Source: Methanosarcina barkeri MS (lineage in GTDB: Archaea > Halobacteriota > Methanosarcinia > Methanosarcinales > Methanosarcinaceae). From it: a stretch of DNA of 64,000 bases. The position numbers were made by a program, and so were the translations under genes. The notes beneath the pieces were generated by a model. It was not told the origin of the DNA, made no database searches, and worked only from the letters and a program-made list of their open reading frames with translations. The DNA lies in the NCBI RefSeq assembly GCF_000970025.1, contig NZ_CP009528.1, forward strand, positions 1,289,168 through 1,353,167, given 5' to 3'. Below, one piece after another: positions 17,463 through 26,791 of this stretch; within the stretch, counting starts at the first letter, position 1, and each line of letters opens with the position of its first letter.

Positions 17463-20210
17463 GTGTTTGATTTGAATATAAAGGCAAAACTTCAGGATGC
17501 TGTCAATGCCCTTAATTATGGCAGTCTTTCTGTACCGGACAAAAAAGAAGAAGAAACCTGCTCTTACCGGATAAAGCAGACGAAAAGCCGGAAAACCATT
17601 GTTATCAATTGCAGAGATTGTGATTGTGGGTCTTCCCTTAACGATATCTACTGCAGAAAAAATATTCTCGGCATCCTGCAAAAAGAGGTTAAGGCTGACT
17701 GTCTGGTACTCTCAAGGTTGTATGAGAGAGATTACGAAGGGGAAGCCCTGTCTTTACTTTATACTCTTGCAGGTTTTGAAGGGATCATAACAGCATATGA
17801 AAGCGTGGAAAAAGTGCCCAAAGACTGTACTTTGCCTGAAAAGAAAGCTTGCGAACTGGAGAGAAAAGAGATAATTGCTTCTTTTGCTAAAACCGTAGAA
17901 ACTGATCCTTTAAAAGCCAGGATGGAAATAAAGCGATTTATTCAGGGAAAAATGCTGAATAAAACTTCAGAAAAGGCTACAAGGAAAATTACAGAGAAAG
18001 CTTCAGGACGAACTATTTATAAAATCTCAGAAAAAGTTCCAGAAAAAAGTTTGGAAATTCTTCCGATTTGCAAAGCTTGTTCCGAGCATTTTTATCAGAT
18101 GCTTTATGAAATTGAAGAAAAACTATCCAGTTTTCCTGAAGTTTCTCTTATTAAAAAATCCGAAACTTGGTTTTTATCAAAAAGACCCGTAGAAAATTCT
18201 GAAAAAGGAATTGGTAAGACAATCGAAAAAACAATTGGAAAAGTAACAGGAAGCCTGATAAAGGACACATCAGGAGAAGCAACCCTGGCAAAAATCTCCA
18301 GACATTTTCCGTTTATGGCAAGTGCAATCCGGAAGGAAAAAATGGAGAAAAATAAATACGTTGTGGACGAGCTTTTCGACTACGAAAACGGCATCAGACC
18401 TCATGTTCGACCCCCTTTTTCTAGCTCAAGGGTCTATGCAGATGTGCCTGAAAATACCGAATTTCTTGAGTGCTACGATATAGACAACAGGGAAGGTAGG
18501 AAACTTGAGGTTTCGATTTATCGCTACATTGACAGGCCGGAAAAATTTTACATGATCCGGCCTCCTGAGTATAATCTTAGGGAGGAAGACCTCAAGCTGC
18601 TTGAAAAAGTCCGGATGCGAATGATCCATCACAGGCCAAAAGACCTTGTCTTTACAGATCCGGCTGTAGCCAGGGAATATTTCAGGCGCATGGCAAAAAC
18701 GCTTCTTGAAGAAGAATTGCTCGCAAGTGGGGAAGCCTGTAGCCCTAATGAACTGGAAAGTTATGCTGACCTACTTGCAAGGTATACTAACGGGCTAGGG
18801 ATAGTGGAAGACCTGCTTTCTGATGCCAGGATCACAGATGTATATATCAATGCCCCTGCCGACAAAAATCCTGTCCACGTTGTGCTGGAGGGAGAAGAAT
18901 GCGTAAGCAATGTTTTTCTTTCGCAGGACGACCTCGATGCCTTGGTCTCCAGGTTCAGGATCATCAGCGGCAGGCCCTTTGGAGAAGCGGTTCCTGTGCT
19001 GGAACTTAACCTTGAGGCTTTCGGAGTAAGGGTTTCGGTAATAGGAGACCCTCTCAGTTCAAGTGGGCTTGCCTATGCCTTCCGAAAGCATTCCCTTTCA
19101 CCCTGGACCCTGCCTAAACTGATCAATACAGGTTCGGTTTCTCCATATGCAGCCGGGCTTTTAAGCTTTCTTATGGACGGGCAGGCTTCAGTTCTGGTCG
19201 CAGGAGAAGTTGGGGCCGGAAAAACCTCCCTGCTATCTGCCATGCTGCTTGAGATCCCGCAGAAATACAGGATTCTTACAATTGAAGACACCCCTGAGCT
19301 CCCTATCGAAAAACTTCAGAGTCTGGGCTGGAAAGTTCAGGGTATGAGTTCACAATCCTCAGTTTTGAAATCAGGAGCCGAAATGAGCCCTGAAACAGCG
19401 CTTCGAGCAGCTCTGCGCCTTGGAAATTCCGCCCTGGTGCTTGGAGAAGTCCGGGGGGAAGAAGTAAAAGTACTCTACGAAGCCATGCAGGTCGGAAAAG
19501 CCGGAAACTCGGTTATCGGGACCATTCATGGCTCGTCCACGGTAAACGTATACGAGAGAATCGTGCACACCCTTGGGGTTCCTCCGGCGTCGTTTAAGGC
19601 TACGGACGCCGTAATTATTTGCTCAGGTATAAGGCTTGAGGGCAGCATGAAAAAACTAAAACGAGTGAGCCGTATCGCAGAAACAACCAGTGCCGTGATC
19701 GATAATTCCGAGCCTTCGGATATCTTTACGGACATAATGAAATATGATGCCTCTCAGGACTGCCTGCTTGCAGGAAAGGCTCTGGAACAGGGACAATCCG
19801 AACTTATAGAAAAGATTGCCAGAAAATGGGGAATTTCCATAGATAGGGCTTTAAAAGGTATCGAACTTCGCGCAAGGATAAAAGAAAAAATCGCAGTTGA
19901 AGGGCTAAAAAAACCTTTCCTGCTGGAAGCCGAAGCCGTTAGCCAGGCAAACAACATGTTCTGGCTGCTTTCAGATTCTATGAAGAAAGACAAACCGTAT
20001 GAGAATGAATATGCAAATGGAAATAATTCTTCAAATAATTCTTCAAATAATTCTTCAAATAATTCTGTAGGGAACTCTGCAAATAATCCTGCAGGTAATT
20101 ATGCAGCTGATTCGGAAGCCGGCTGCAGGGACGACATGGAACCTCTTTATAAACAGTGGGAAACCTGGTTTGAGAACTTTGCCAAAAAACGTTCGGGTAC
20201 AGGAAAATAG
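17463..20210 (+). CDS. Type IV pilus/type II secretion ATPase (VirB11/GspE family)
   Basis: Cytoplasmic secretion ATPase that powers assembly of a pilus-like fibre with the downstream membrane protein. About 915 residues. The first about 320 residues are a lineage-specific region with KASGRTIYKISEKVPEKS-like repeats. An N-terminal secretion-ATPase domain follows (FFDYENGIRPHV-like region to about 480), with LLSDARITDVYINAP. The catalytic core has Walker A GEVGAGKTSLL near 580, the Asp box TIEDTPELPI near 605, Walker B ALVLGEVRGEE near 655, and the His box GTIHGSS near 690. The C-terminus has a low-complexity Asn/Ser repeat (about 20024-20075, 12-bp periodic). GTG at 17463 follows AGGGA; a TTG at 17448 is an alternative. 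Confidence 0.9.
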   Translation: MFDLNIKAKLQDAVNALNYGSLSVPDKKEEETCSYRIKQTKSRKTIVINCRDCDCGSSLNDIYCRKNILGILQKEVKADCLVLSRLYERDYEGEALSLLYTLAGFEGIITAYESVEKVPKDCTLPEKKACELERKEIIASFAKTVETDPLKARMEIKRFIQGKMLNKTSEKATRKITEKASGRTIYKISEKVPEKSLEILPICKACSEHFYQMLYEIEEKLSSFPEVSLIKKSETWFLSKRPVENSEKGIGKTIEKTIGKVTGSLIKDTSGEATLAKISRHFPFMASAIRKEKMEKNKYVVDELFDYENGIRPHVRPPFSSSRVYADVPENTEFLECYDIDNREGRKLEVSIYRYIDRPEKFYMIRPPEYNLREEDLKLLEKVRMRMIHHRPKDLVFTDPAVAREYFRRMAKTLLEEELLASGEACSPNELESYADLLARYTNGLGIVEDLLSDARITDVYINAPADKNPVHVVLEGEECVSNVFLSQDDLDALVSRFRIISGRPFGEAVPVLELNLEAFGVRVSVIGDPLSSSGLAYAFRKHSLSPWTLPKLINTGSVSPYAAGLLSFLMDGQASVLVAGEVGAGKTSLLSAMLLEIPQKYRILTIEDTPELPIEKLQSLGWKVQGMSSQSSVLKSGAEMSPETALRAALRLGNSALVLGEVRGEEVKVLYEAMQVGKAGNSVIGTIHGSSTVNVYERIVHTLGVPPASFKATDAVIICSGIRLEGSMKKLKRVSRIAETTSAVIDNSEPSDIFTDIMKYDASQDCLLAGKALEQGQSELIEKIARKWGISIDRALKGIELRARIKEKIAVEGLKKPFLLEAEAVSQANNMFWLLSDSMKKDKPYENEYANGNNSSNNSSNNSSNNSVGNSANNPAGNYAADSEAGCRDDMEPLYKQWETWFENFAKKRSGTGK

Positions 20211-20257
20211 GTGTCAGAGAGGAGTTGTTAGAGAGAAAAGTTGTCAGAGGGAGAAAT

Positions 20258-22198
20258 ATGGAGGAAGAGAGCAACTGGTATGTGCGAGCCTGTAAAATTA
20301 CAGCAAGGCAATGGATATGGGCTGTCTCTGACCCTGCCGCTTTCCGCAGGCGATGCGAAAAGAGCGTAAGCCGGGAATACAGGGACGCCCTCAGGTTTAC
20401 TGGTTATGACCTTGAAGCTTTCGAAACCGTGCTCTTTTCCTATGTGGGAACCTTTGCAACTTTAATCCTGCTGGCCGGAGTAGATCTATTTCTAATCCTT
20501 TCAAGAAGTTTTGATGCCAGAGTACTTACTATAATGGGAGTCCTGACTTTTATCATTCCCCTGCTCGCACTCTATTACCTGAGTGAGTATGTGAAGCTCA
20601 GGGCAGGATTTATGAAAATATCCTCTCTTGGAGACATTCCTGAGATCCTGAGTTATATAGTCATGTCCATGAAACTTGTTCCTAACCTGGAACATGCCGT
20701 GCTTTTTGCTGCCAGGAATTCCGATAGGCCCCTTGCAAAGGACTTGCGAAAACTCGCCTGGGACCTGAACCTCAGGATTTACAGCAGCATGGATGATGCG
20801 CTTCTTTCTTTTGCCGACCTGTGGGGAAGGAATAGCGAATATTTCAAGCGTTCCCTCCACCTTATAAAGAGCTCGACAGCCGAACCTGACGAAGCCCAGA
20901 GGGTTATAACCCTGAACCGTGCCCTGGACATAAGCCTTGAAGGCACGGAAAGTCTTATGGATGCCTTTGCAGCAAAGCTGAAGACCCCAAGTTATATTCT
21001 TTACTCGATATTCATACTGATCCCGCTTGCCCTTGTAGCTCTCCTGCCTGCGGTTACAGTTGTAGGAATAAAACCTGAAATAATAGACCTTATTTTCATT
21101 TACGACCTTATTTTCCCGGCTCTTGCTGCCCTATATTCCGAATATATTCTTATGCAGAGGCCTGTTGCTTTTACTCCCAGGGAAATTCCAGACTCTCATC
21201 CTGACCTTGCAGATATCAAGCAAAAGAAACGCTTTGCTTTAACGCTTTCAGTCCTGGTATTCTGCCTTATAGCGCCTTTAGGATATCTCCTGCTGAGGTT
21301 AGGAAATCCAGGAGGAATAGTTGCAACCGCGCCTCTTGAAGGATATTTTTCACCTACTCTCCCGCTTATTCTGGGTGGAACAATTGGAATTTCAGTATAC
21401 CTCTATTTCTCGGCTGTTCCTTACAAAAAAATAAGAGACCGGATAAAAAAGATGGAACAGGAATTTGCAGATTCCCTTTTTGTGCTCGGGAGGAGAATTT
21501 CGGAAGGAAAAGCACCGGAAGAAGCTTTTGCCCATACTGCCAGGACTATGGAAGGCTCAAAAATCGGAGAAGCTTTTCAGGAAATTTCAATGAACCTACT
21601 CAGTATGCGGACAAACCTCAAAGCTGCAATTTTTGATGAAGATTTCGGAGCCTTCAGGCACGTATATTCAGAAAGAATCCGGAACACAATGCTCCTTTTT
21701 ACGGAAAGTGTCCACAAAAACCATGAAGCTGCAGGTGCCTCGATTATAAAACTTGCAGACCATCTAAAAGAGCTCGGGACAGTTGAAGAACGAATCCGAC
21801 GCTCCCTTTACGACGTTACCTCAACCATGCGCTCTACAGCTGTGATTTTTGCCCCACTCATTGCAGGGATTACCCTTGCCCTATCTGAGGTTATTACGAA
21901 AATTCTGAGCCAGGTAGCCGAAAGGGTAAACCGAATTCCTTCCGACACATCAGGAATGCCTGTTGAAATCGGGCAGGCAGCTTTTTCCCAGTCAATTTCT
22001 CCTGACCATTTCCTGCTTGCAATAGGGGTTTATATTGTCCTGATCAGTGCTATTCTCACCCGCTTTGCAGGTTCGGTGGAATATGGAGGAGACAGGACTC
22101 AGTTGAAATACGACCTCGCCTGCATGCTCCCAATTTCAATTGCGATATTTGCAGTGTCTACTGCAACATCAAGAATTATCTTCAGAGGGCTGGTGTGA
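20258..22198 (+). CDS. Type II secretion/archaeal pilus membrane platform protein (TadC/FlaJ-like)
   Basis: Membrane platform of the pilus/secretion machine, partner of the ATPase 47 bases upstream. About 646 residues, with several transmembrane groups (LILLAGVDLFLILS, MGVLTFIIPLLALYYL, FILIPLALVALLPAVTVVG, FALTLSVLVFCLIAPLGYLLL and three near the C-terminus) and two soluble helical T2SSF-type domains (about 110-230 and 405-510, the second with GRRISEGKAPEEAFAHTA). The ATG at 20258 follows AGAGGGA; an upstream TTG at 20225 is less likely. Truncated or partial copies of its 3' end occur at 27974, 48386 and 49581. Confidence 0.88.
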   Translation: MEEESNWYVRACKITARQWIWAVSDPAAFRRRCEKSVSREYRDALRFTGYDLEAFETVLFSYVGTFATLILLAGVDLFLILSRSFDARVLTIMGVLTFIIPLLALYYLSEYVKLRAGFMKISSLGDIPEILSYIVMSMKLVPNLEHAVLFAARNSDRPLAKDLRKLAWDLNLRIYSSMDDALLSFADLWGRNSEYFKRSLHLIKSSTAEPDEAQRVITLNRALDISLEGTESLMDAFAAKLKTPSYILYSIFILIPLALVALLPAVTVVGIKPEIIDLIFIYDLIFPALAALYSEYILMQRPVAFTPREIPDSHPDLADIKQKKRFALTLSVLVFCLIAPLGYLLLRLGNPGGIVATAPLEGYFSPTLPLILGGTIGISVYLYFSAVPYKKIRDRIKKMEQEFADSLFVLGRRISEGKAPEEAFAHTARTMEGSKIGEAFQEISMNLLSMRTNLKAAIFDEDFGAFRHVYSERIRNTMLLFTESVHKNHEAAGASIIKLADHLKELGTVEERIRRSLYDVTSTMRSTAVIFAPLIAGITLALSEVITKILSQVAERVNRIPSDTSGMPVEIGQAAFSQSISPDHFLLAIGVYIVLISAILTRFAGSVEYGGDRTQLKYDLACMLPISIAIFAVSTATSRIIFRGLV

Positions 22199-22380
22199 AA
22201 TAAGAGTTATAGTAAACTGGTGATTACTGTTCATTCAAGAATTGATCCTAAAGTGTAAATAAAACCGCATTTTATTCCATACGTCTTCGGTTAAGTGAGT
22301 AATCGTGACAAATTGCGTCAATTTCCTCAACATTTGTCAAATATTTTATAAATTACGAGCTGGAGCAGGGTATCGATTTC

Positions 22381-22524
22381 ATGCAAATAGGCCAAAATTT
22401 AAGACCTGCTTCTAATACAAAATCGATAGCTTTCAGGCAAGAAAATTCCTTAACCGATGACCAATGGATTGTTCTTTGTTATTTTGAGATTTATAACTCC
22501 ACTGAAATAATAGCTAAACAATGA
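22381..22524 (+). CDS. Possible small protein or truncated gene (47 aa)
   Basis: ATG at 22381, 47 codons, ending TGA. The peptide includes QENSLTDDQWIVLCYFEIYNS and then TEIIAKQ, which looks like the start of a helix-turn-helix domain but breaks off. Only a weak GGAG lies upstream. It may be a fragment left in the accessory region behind the pilus operon. The rest of 22199-22644 shows no gene; its first about 65 bases are shared with the flank of the copy at 28674. Confidence 0.3.
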   Translation: MQIGQNLRPASNTKSIAFRQENSLTDDQWIVLCYFEIYNSTEIIAKQ

Positions 22525-22644
22525 CTCAAAATTAAATATAATCATTTTTTTATTTTAATCTTTTTCTTTATAAGGGAAGTACTATATAATGTCACGTTTT
22601 TAATTCTTTTTCATTATATGTTTAAATATTAATTTACTGGGTTT

Positions 22645-23586
22645 TTAAATGAGAGACCAAAAATATGGTAAATCTTGTAAAGCATAACGGGGCTCTGTAG
22701 AAATCCTTAATTTTATGCAAACTATTTCCACTACTTTTTTATTTATATTGTACACTATCAGTTTAATTTTTATTTCTTTGACTTGATTATAGAACTTTCT
22801 TGCTCTTAGTACTTCTCCAAACTTCCTTTTGACAACAGAAAACGTTGTTTCCGCTATGTTCCTTTTATTATATTTGATTTTATCAAAGTTCAAATATAGC
22901 TTTCTTCTGTATTTTCCTCTTACTTTCTTCCTCTTTCTTTTTCTTACAGGCATAATTGAATCTGCTTTAATTTCTTCTCTAATTAGAACATGAATTTTTT
23001 CAGAATCATACCCCTTATCTAGGACGTAACATCCAGATTTTCTTGACTTATTTGATTGTCTTATCAGAGCTTTTGCATGTTTGACATCATGATCTGTTTT
23101 TTGACTGATTTTCCATCCTAATATCACTTTTTTTTCTGTATCTACTGCTATTGAAGTTTTCAGGAAGCTACTTCGGAGCTTCCCTGTTCTTCGAGAGTAA
23201 TAATGACTTGCATAAGAACTCGTAAATCCAGTTGCATCAATTGCTGTAATTGAAGCATTTTCTCCATGTGAATAAAATAGTTTTAGAGTTTTTGACAAAA
23301 TTAGGTTAAACAATGACGAAGGGATTCTTGATACAAACTTTTGAAGAGTAGTGTAATGAGGAACCTTATCAAGGTCAAGTTTTTCTTTTATATTACTCAT
23401 AAGGTCAATAAGTTCGACAAAATCACGATAATCTGTGCTTATATACTCTTTCAGTAAAACAAGAACAAGAAGCTGATGTTGAGTGTAAACACGTTTGGAA
23501 TACTTACATGAGTAAAGGTTCAGTCTGGAAGACTGAACCGTTTTAAGACTGAGATCAATAAATTTAATATACTTATTTGATGACAA
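22645..23586 (-). CDS. IS5-type DDE transposase
   Basis: Catalyses movement of the surrounding insertion sequence. The 313-residue protein has the DDE triad: ITAIDATGF (first Asp), YVLDKGYDSEKIHVL (second Asp), and RNIAETTFSVVKRKFGEVL (Glu within the R-E-K signature of IS5-like transposases). TTG start at 23586, 9 bases after GAGGAG. The reading frame runs through the left inverted repeat (where it encodes RISTEP) and stops 46 bases outside the element, so the last about 15 residues come from flanking DNA. Confidence 0.88.
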   Translation of the reverse strand: MSSNKYIKFIDLSLKTVQSSRLNLYSCKYSKRVYTQHQLLVLVLLKEYISTDYRDFVELIDLMSNIKEKLDLDKVPHYTTLQKFVSRIPSSLFNLILSKTLKLFYSHGENASITAIDATGFTSSYASHYYSRRTGKLRSSFLKTSIAVDTEKKVILGWKISQKTDHDVKHAKALIRQSNKSRKSGCYVLDKGYDSEKIHVLIREEIKADSIMPVRKRKRKKVRGKYRRKLYLNFDKIKYNKRNIAETTFSVVKRKFGEVLRARKFYNQVKEIKIKLIVYNINKKVVEIVCIKLRISTEPRYALQDLPYFWSLI

Positions 23587-23696
23587 TAGAAATTGCTCCT
23601 CGTTTTTTGTGGGGACAAAGAATAAGAAGCATTTTTACAATCTTATTTTTATAAATTTTTGGGTAAAAACAGAATCTAGAGGATTTCTACAGGGCC
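22691..23696 (-). mobile_element. Insertion sequence with 17-bp terminal inverted repeats
   Basis: The ends are GGCTCTGTAGAAATCCT (22691-22707) and, inverted, AGGATTTCTACAGGGCC (23680-23696), differing at one position. Length about 1.0 kb with one transposase gene. No obvious target duplication could be fixed at the borders. It lies behind the pilus operon in an accessory stretch. Confidence 0.85.
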
Positions 23697-23974
23697 AAAA
23701 TATACTCATTTTTTAAAAAGCTTTAAGAGATGTCGATTTAAAAAAATGCGTTTCATAGTCTTTGGAATGAATTTTTACTAATTCGCATAGCTCTGATTAG
23801 CCGATATCGAAAATTTTCTTTGAGTAAACAAAATTAGATAAAATTTGAAGAAAATTCTTGACTTTTGGACACTCACATTAATCTCAAATTTCTATTAGTA
23901 AGCCAAAAAGGTATGTTTCTATTGTAGTATTTTGGCGTAGCCTCCAATATTTATTGTTACAGGGCAATATTCGC

Positions 23975-24126
23975 TTAAATTTCCCTTTTAAGAATTCCCC
24001 ATTCTATGAGTCTCTTTTCTATGTCCCTCACTTCGTAATCTGTAAAAGAAAGACTCTGGTAATGCTTTAGGGATGTTATAGTGTCATGACCCTGTCTAAG
24101 TATACTTATTAAATTATTTTAAATAA
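23975..24126 (-). pseudogene. C-terminal remnant of a tyrosine recombinase/integrase
   Basis: Translating the minus strand gives LISILRQGHDTITSLKHYQ, then SLSFTDYEVRDIEKRLIEW, ending GILKREI and a stop. RQGHDTITSLKHY matches the GH...HY active-site region of phage-type integrases (the last His and the following Tyr), and the tail fits their C-terminus. The frame is closed by a stop just upstream, so the catalytic Arg boxes are missing. The remaining parts of 23697-24325 show no gene. Confidence 0.6.
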
Positions 24127-24325
24127 TTATCGATAAACCTTTATTTTAACAGACATAATTAATATTGACAATTAAAATGAAGAAAGTCATATAATTATTG
24201 TACTTTTATGAATAAATAAAAATTTATTCAATTATATTTATTAATATAGGGATTTTTTATCTTTCTTTTTATTTTATTGTCAAATATAGAAGTAAAAACG
24301 CTTAGGTAAATAGGGGTGATATATT

Positions 24326-26716
24326 TTGAAAAGTGAAGAACATATTTTAATAATTATATTATTAATGTTTTCCTTTATATTTTGTGCAGCAACCATGCCA
24401 GTTAAATCTGCACAGAGTGACGTTTTGAAATCCCCTACTGCTGATTTCTTTGCTTTTTTCACTTCTGGTAATGCACCACATACTACAGAATTCATGGATA
24501 AAAGTACAGGAAATCCTACTGATTGGTACTGGGAATTTGGAGATGGAGCTACTTCGACCAAGCGAGATCCAGTACATACGTACCAAGATCCAGGAAGCTA
24601 TACTGTAATACTTACAGCAACTAATGATGCAGGCAGTGATGTGGTAACAAAAGCTGGTTATATTATAGTGAAAGGATCTACAACGAATACAGAGTCCGCA
24701 AAGAATACAGAATCTGTGAAGGATACGGAAACCACAGAAAATATAGAATCTACGGAAAATACAGTACAAGAACCCGTTGCTGATTTCTTTGCTTTTTCCA
24801 CTTCTGGTAATGCACCACATACTACAGAATTCATGGATAAAAGTACAGGAAATCCTACTGATTGGTACTGGGAATTTGGAGATGGAGCTACTTCGACCAA
24901 GCGAGATCCAGTACATACGTACCAAGATCCAGGAAGCTATACTGTAATACTTACAGCAACTAATGATGCTGGCAGTGATGTGGTAACAAAAGCTGGTTAT
25001 ATTATAGTGAAAGGATCTACAACGAATACAGAGTCCACAACGACTACAGAATCCGTGAAGGATACGGAAACCACAGAAAATATAGAATCTACGGAAAATA
25101 CAGTACAAGAACCCGTTGCTGATTTCTTTGCTTTTTTCACTTCTGGTAATGCACCACATACTACAGAATTCATGGATAAAAGTACAGGAAATCCTACTGA
25201 TTGGTACTGGGAATTTGGAGATGGAGCTACTTCGACCAAGCGAGATCCAGTACATACGTACCAAGATCCAGGAAGCTATACAGTAACACTTACGGCAACT
25301 AATGATGCTGGCAGTGACGAGAAAATAAAAGCCAGTTATATAGTAGTAAAAGAATCTGCAACGAATACAGAGTCCACAGTGAATACAGCGGAAAAAACGG
25401 TTGCCAAGTCTTCTGCATCTTCAAAAGAATCCACAAAGGATATAGAATCCACAACGAATACAGCGGAAAAAACGGTTGCCAAGTCTTCTGCATCTTCAAA
25501 AGAATCCACAAAGGATACAAAAATAAGCGCAAGCAAAATTGTTTCATTAAGTTATCTTCAAGTAGCAGCTGAAACTGACCCCGCAAGATCTCAGGGCAAA
25601 ACAACTCCTGGAGCTACTGATTCTGTGAAAATTGTTGAAGCCGCTTTGGTCGAGGAAGGATATCTCGATGATACCTATGCACATGATGGAGCTTACGGAT
25701 CCGCTACAATCAATGCTTATAAAAAATGGCAGGAGTCGTTAGGTTCCCCAGCAAAATATTGTGACGGAGTACCAGGAAAGACAGATTTGACCAAGCTTGG
25801 TAATAAGTATGGATTTACAGTGGATGCATCTACAGTCTCAGACTTTTATCTATATCGCTCAGAGGAAGATACTACAAAACTTAATAATGCAGATAGTAAC
25901 AAGGAAACAACACCCAAATATACAAAAGTGACAAAAAGTAATCAGGATTCATTATTAAAACCATCAAGCGCATCCAAAGTTGATACCTCGTCTAAGGTTT
26001 ATTCTGAACCAGATGTAAGAGTAGTCAGTGCAAAGCTAGATAGTTCCAGAGAATACATTGAAGTAGATTACTATTTAAAATCTGATTTTTATTCAAATAG
26101 TCGCACAGGCACTTCTTTTTCAATTGGCTACAAATTTAATAATCCACAAATAAACAGAGTTTTTGAAAATGAATTTGTAGATATTAATCAACCCAAAGGA
26201 CATTATGTGGCAAAAATACCATATCCAGGGATTAACTTTGTGGATAAAGAACCAATGTCGGGGATTATTGCCAAAGTAACTATTTACACCCATTATACAA
26301 CAGCATTTGGTAGAGACGGAAATGACCACTATAGAGCAAAGGGAATAACATTATCTACAGCACCAACTGGAAAACCATATGTTAGTGATCCTCATGTAGT
26401 TGATAGGTTCGACGTAGCAAAGGGATTTGTCATATCAAAAGCTACAGGAATTGGTATAGCTCTTTATTCTAAAATACCGAATGTAAAAAAATTAGGCATA
26501 TTATTGACCGTGTTTGGAGAGTATAAAGATATAGATGAAAAATTTGGATTAAATACAGCGCCTCCCGATCTTTCGGTAGGTCAAATCATTCAAACCACTA
26601 CCTGGTTTGATGATGATAATGGGTACGAAAACATAAAGATGTGGCAAAATCAGGAGGCTTTTGATAACCACTTAACGCCTATATATGATGCTAACATCTC
26701 TTGGCCTGTTCCATAA
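24326..26716 (+). CDS. Secreted surface protein with three near-identical PKD domains
   Basis: 796 residues. The start has a signal peptide (IILLMFSFIFCAATMPVKSA). Three PKD domains follow, each with ADFFAFxTSGNAPHTTEFMDKS, WYWEFGDGATS, HTYQDPGSYTV and linker repeats rich in Thr/Glu/Ser (TNTES, KDTETTENIEST). Next comes a shorter EKTVAKSSASSKESTKD repeat, a peptidoglycan-binding-like helical domain (VKIVEAALVEEGYLDD...YGSATINAYKKWQES) at about 435-505, and an unrecognised C-terminal region of about 250 residues. No membrane anchor or sorting tail is seen at the C-terminus. Likely exported to the cell surface; binding target unknown. The start codon at 24326 is TTG, following AGGGGTG. Confidence 0.85.
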   Translation: MKSEEHILIIILLMFSFIFCAATMPVKSAQSDVLKSPTADFFAFFTSGNAPHTTEFMDKSTGNPTDWYWEFGDGATSTKRDPVHTYQDPGSYTVILTATNDAGSDVVTKAGYIIVKGSTTNTESAKNTESVKDTETTENIESTENTVQEPVADFFAFSTSGNAPHTTEFMDKSTGNPTDWYWEFGDGATSTKRDPVHTYQDPGSYTVILTATNDAGSDVVTKAGYIIVKGSTTNTESTTTTESVKDTETTENIESTENTVQEPVADFFAFFTSGNAPHTTEFMDKSTGNPTDWYWEFGDGATSTKRDPVHTYQDPGSYTVTLTATNDAGSDEKIKASYIVVKESATNTESTVNTAEKTVAKSSASSKESTKDIESTTNTAEKTVAKSSASSKESTKDTKISASKIVSLSYLQVAAETDPARSQGKTTPGATDSVKIVEAALVEEGYLDDTYAHDGAYGSATINAYKKWQESLGSPAKYCDGVPGKTDLTKLGNKYGFTVDASTVSDFYLYRSEEDTTKLNNADSNKETTPKYTKVTKSNQDSLLKPSSASKVDTSSKVYSEPDVRVVSAKLDSSREYIEVDYYLKSDFYSNSRTGTSFSIGYKFNNPQINRVFENEFVDINQPKGHYVAKIPYPGINFVDKEPMSGIIAKVTIYTHYTTAFGRDGNDHYRAKGITLSTAPTGKPYVSDPHVVDRFDVAKGFVISKATGIGIALYSKIPNVKKLGILLTVFGEYKDIDEKFGLNTAPPDLSVGQIIQTTTWFDDDNGYENIKMWQNQEAFDNHLTPIYDANISWPVP
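24440..25372 (+). repeat. 339-bp tandem repeat encoding PKD domain plus linker, three copies
   Basis: The coding sequence GCTGATTTCTTTGCTTTT recurs at 24440, 24779 and 25118, an exact period of 339 bp (113 codons). Copies are nearly identical at the DNA level, including synonymous positions. This points to recent duplication or ongoing homogenisation, and copy number may vary between strains. Confidence 0.9.
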
Positions 26717-26747
26717 TTACGATGTCAGGACTGTTAGTACAGGCATA

Positions 26748-26791
26748 TCTTTCCCGTAACTATGTTAAGTTTATCATAGTTACGGGAAAGA
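26748..26791 (+). terminator. Perfect 17-bp hairpin after the PKD-protein gene
   Basis: TCTTTCCCGTAACTATG (26748-26764) is exactly complementary to 26775-26791 with a 10-nt loop, 31 bases past the stop codon. It is a strong RNA hairpin without a T tract. It may protect or end the transcript. Confidence 0.6.

Noticed and set aside
24362-25264. A 300-codon minus-strand frame opposite the PKD repeats
   Set aside because: It is the shadow of the repeated PKD coding sequence and repeats with it; the plus strand has signal peptide and domain motifs.
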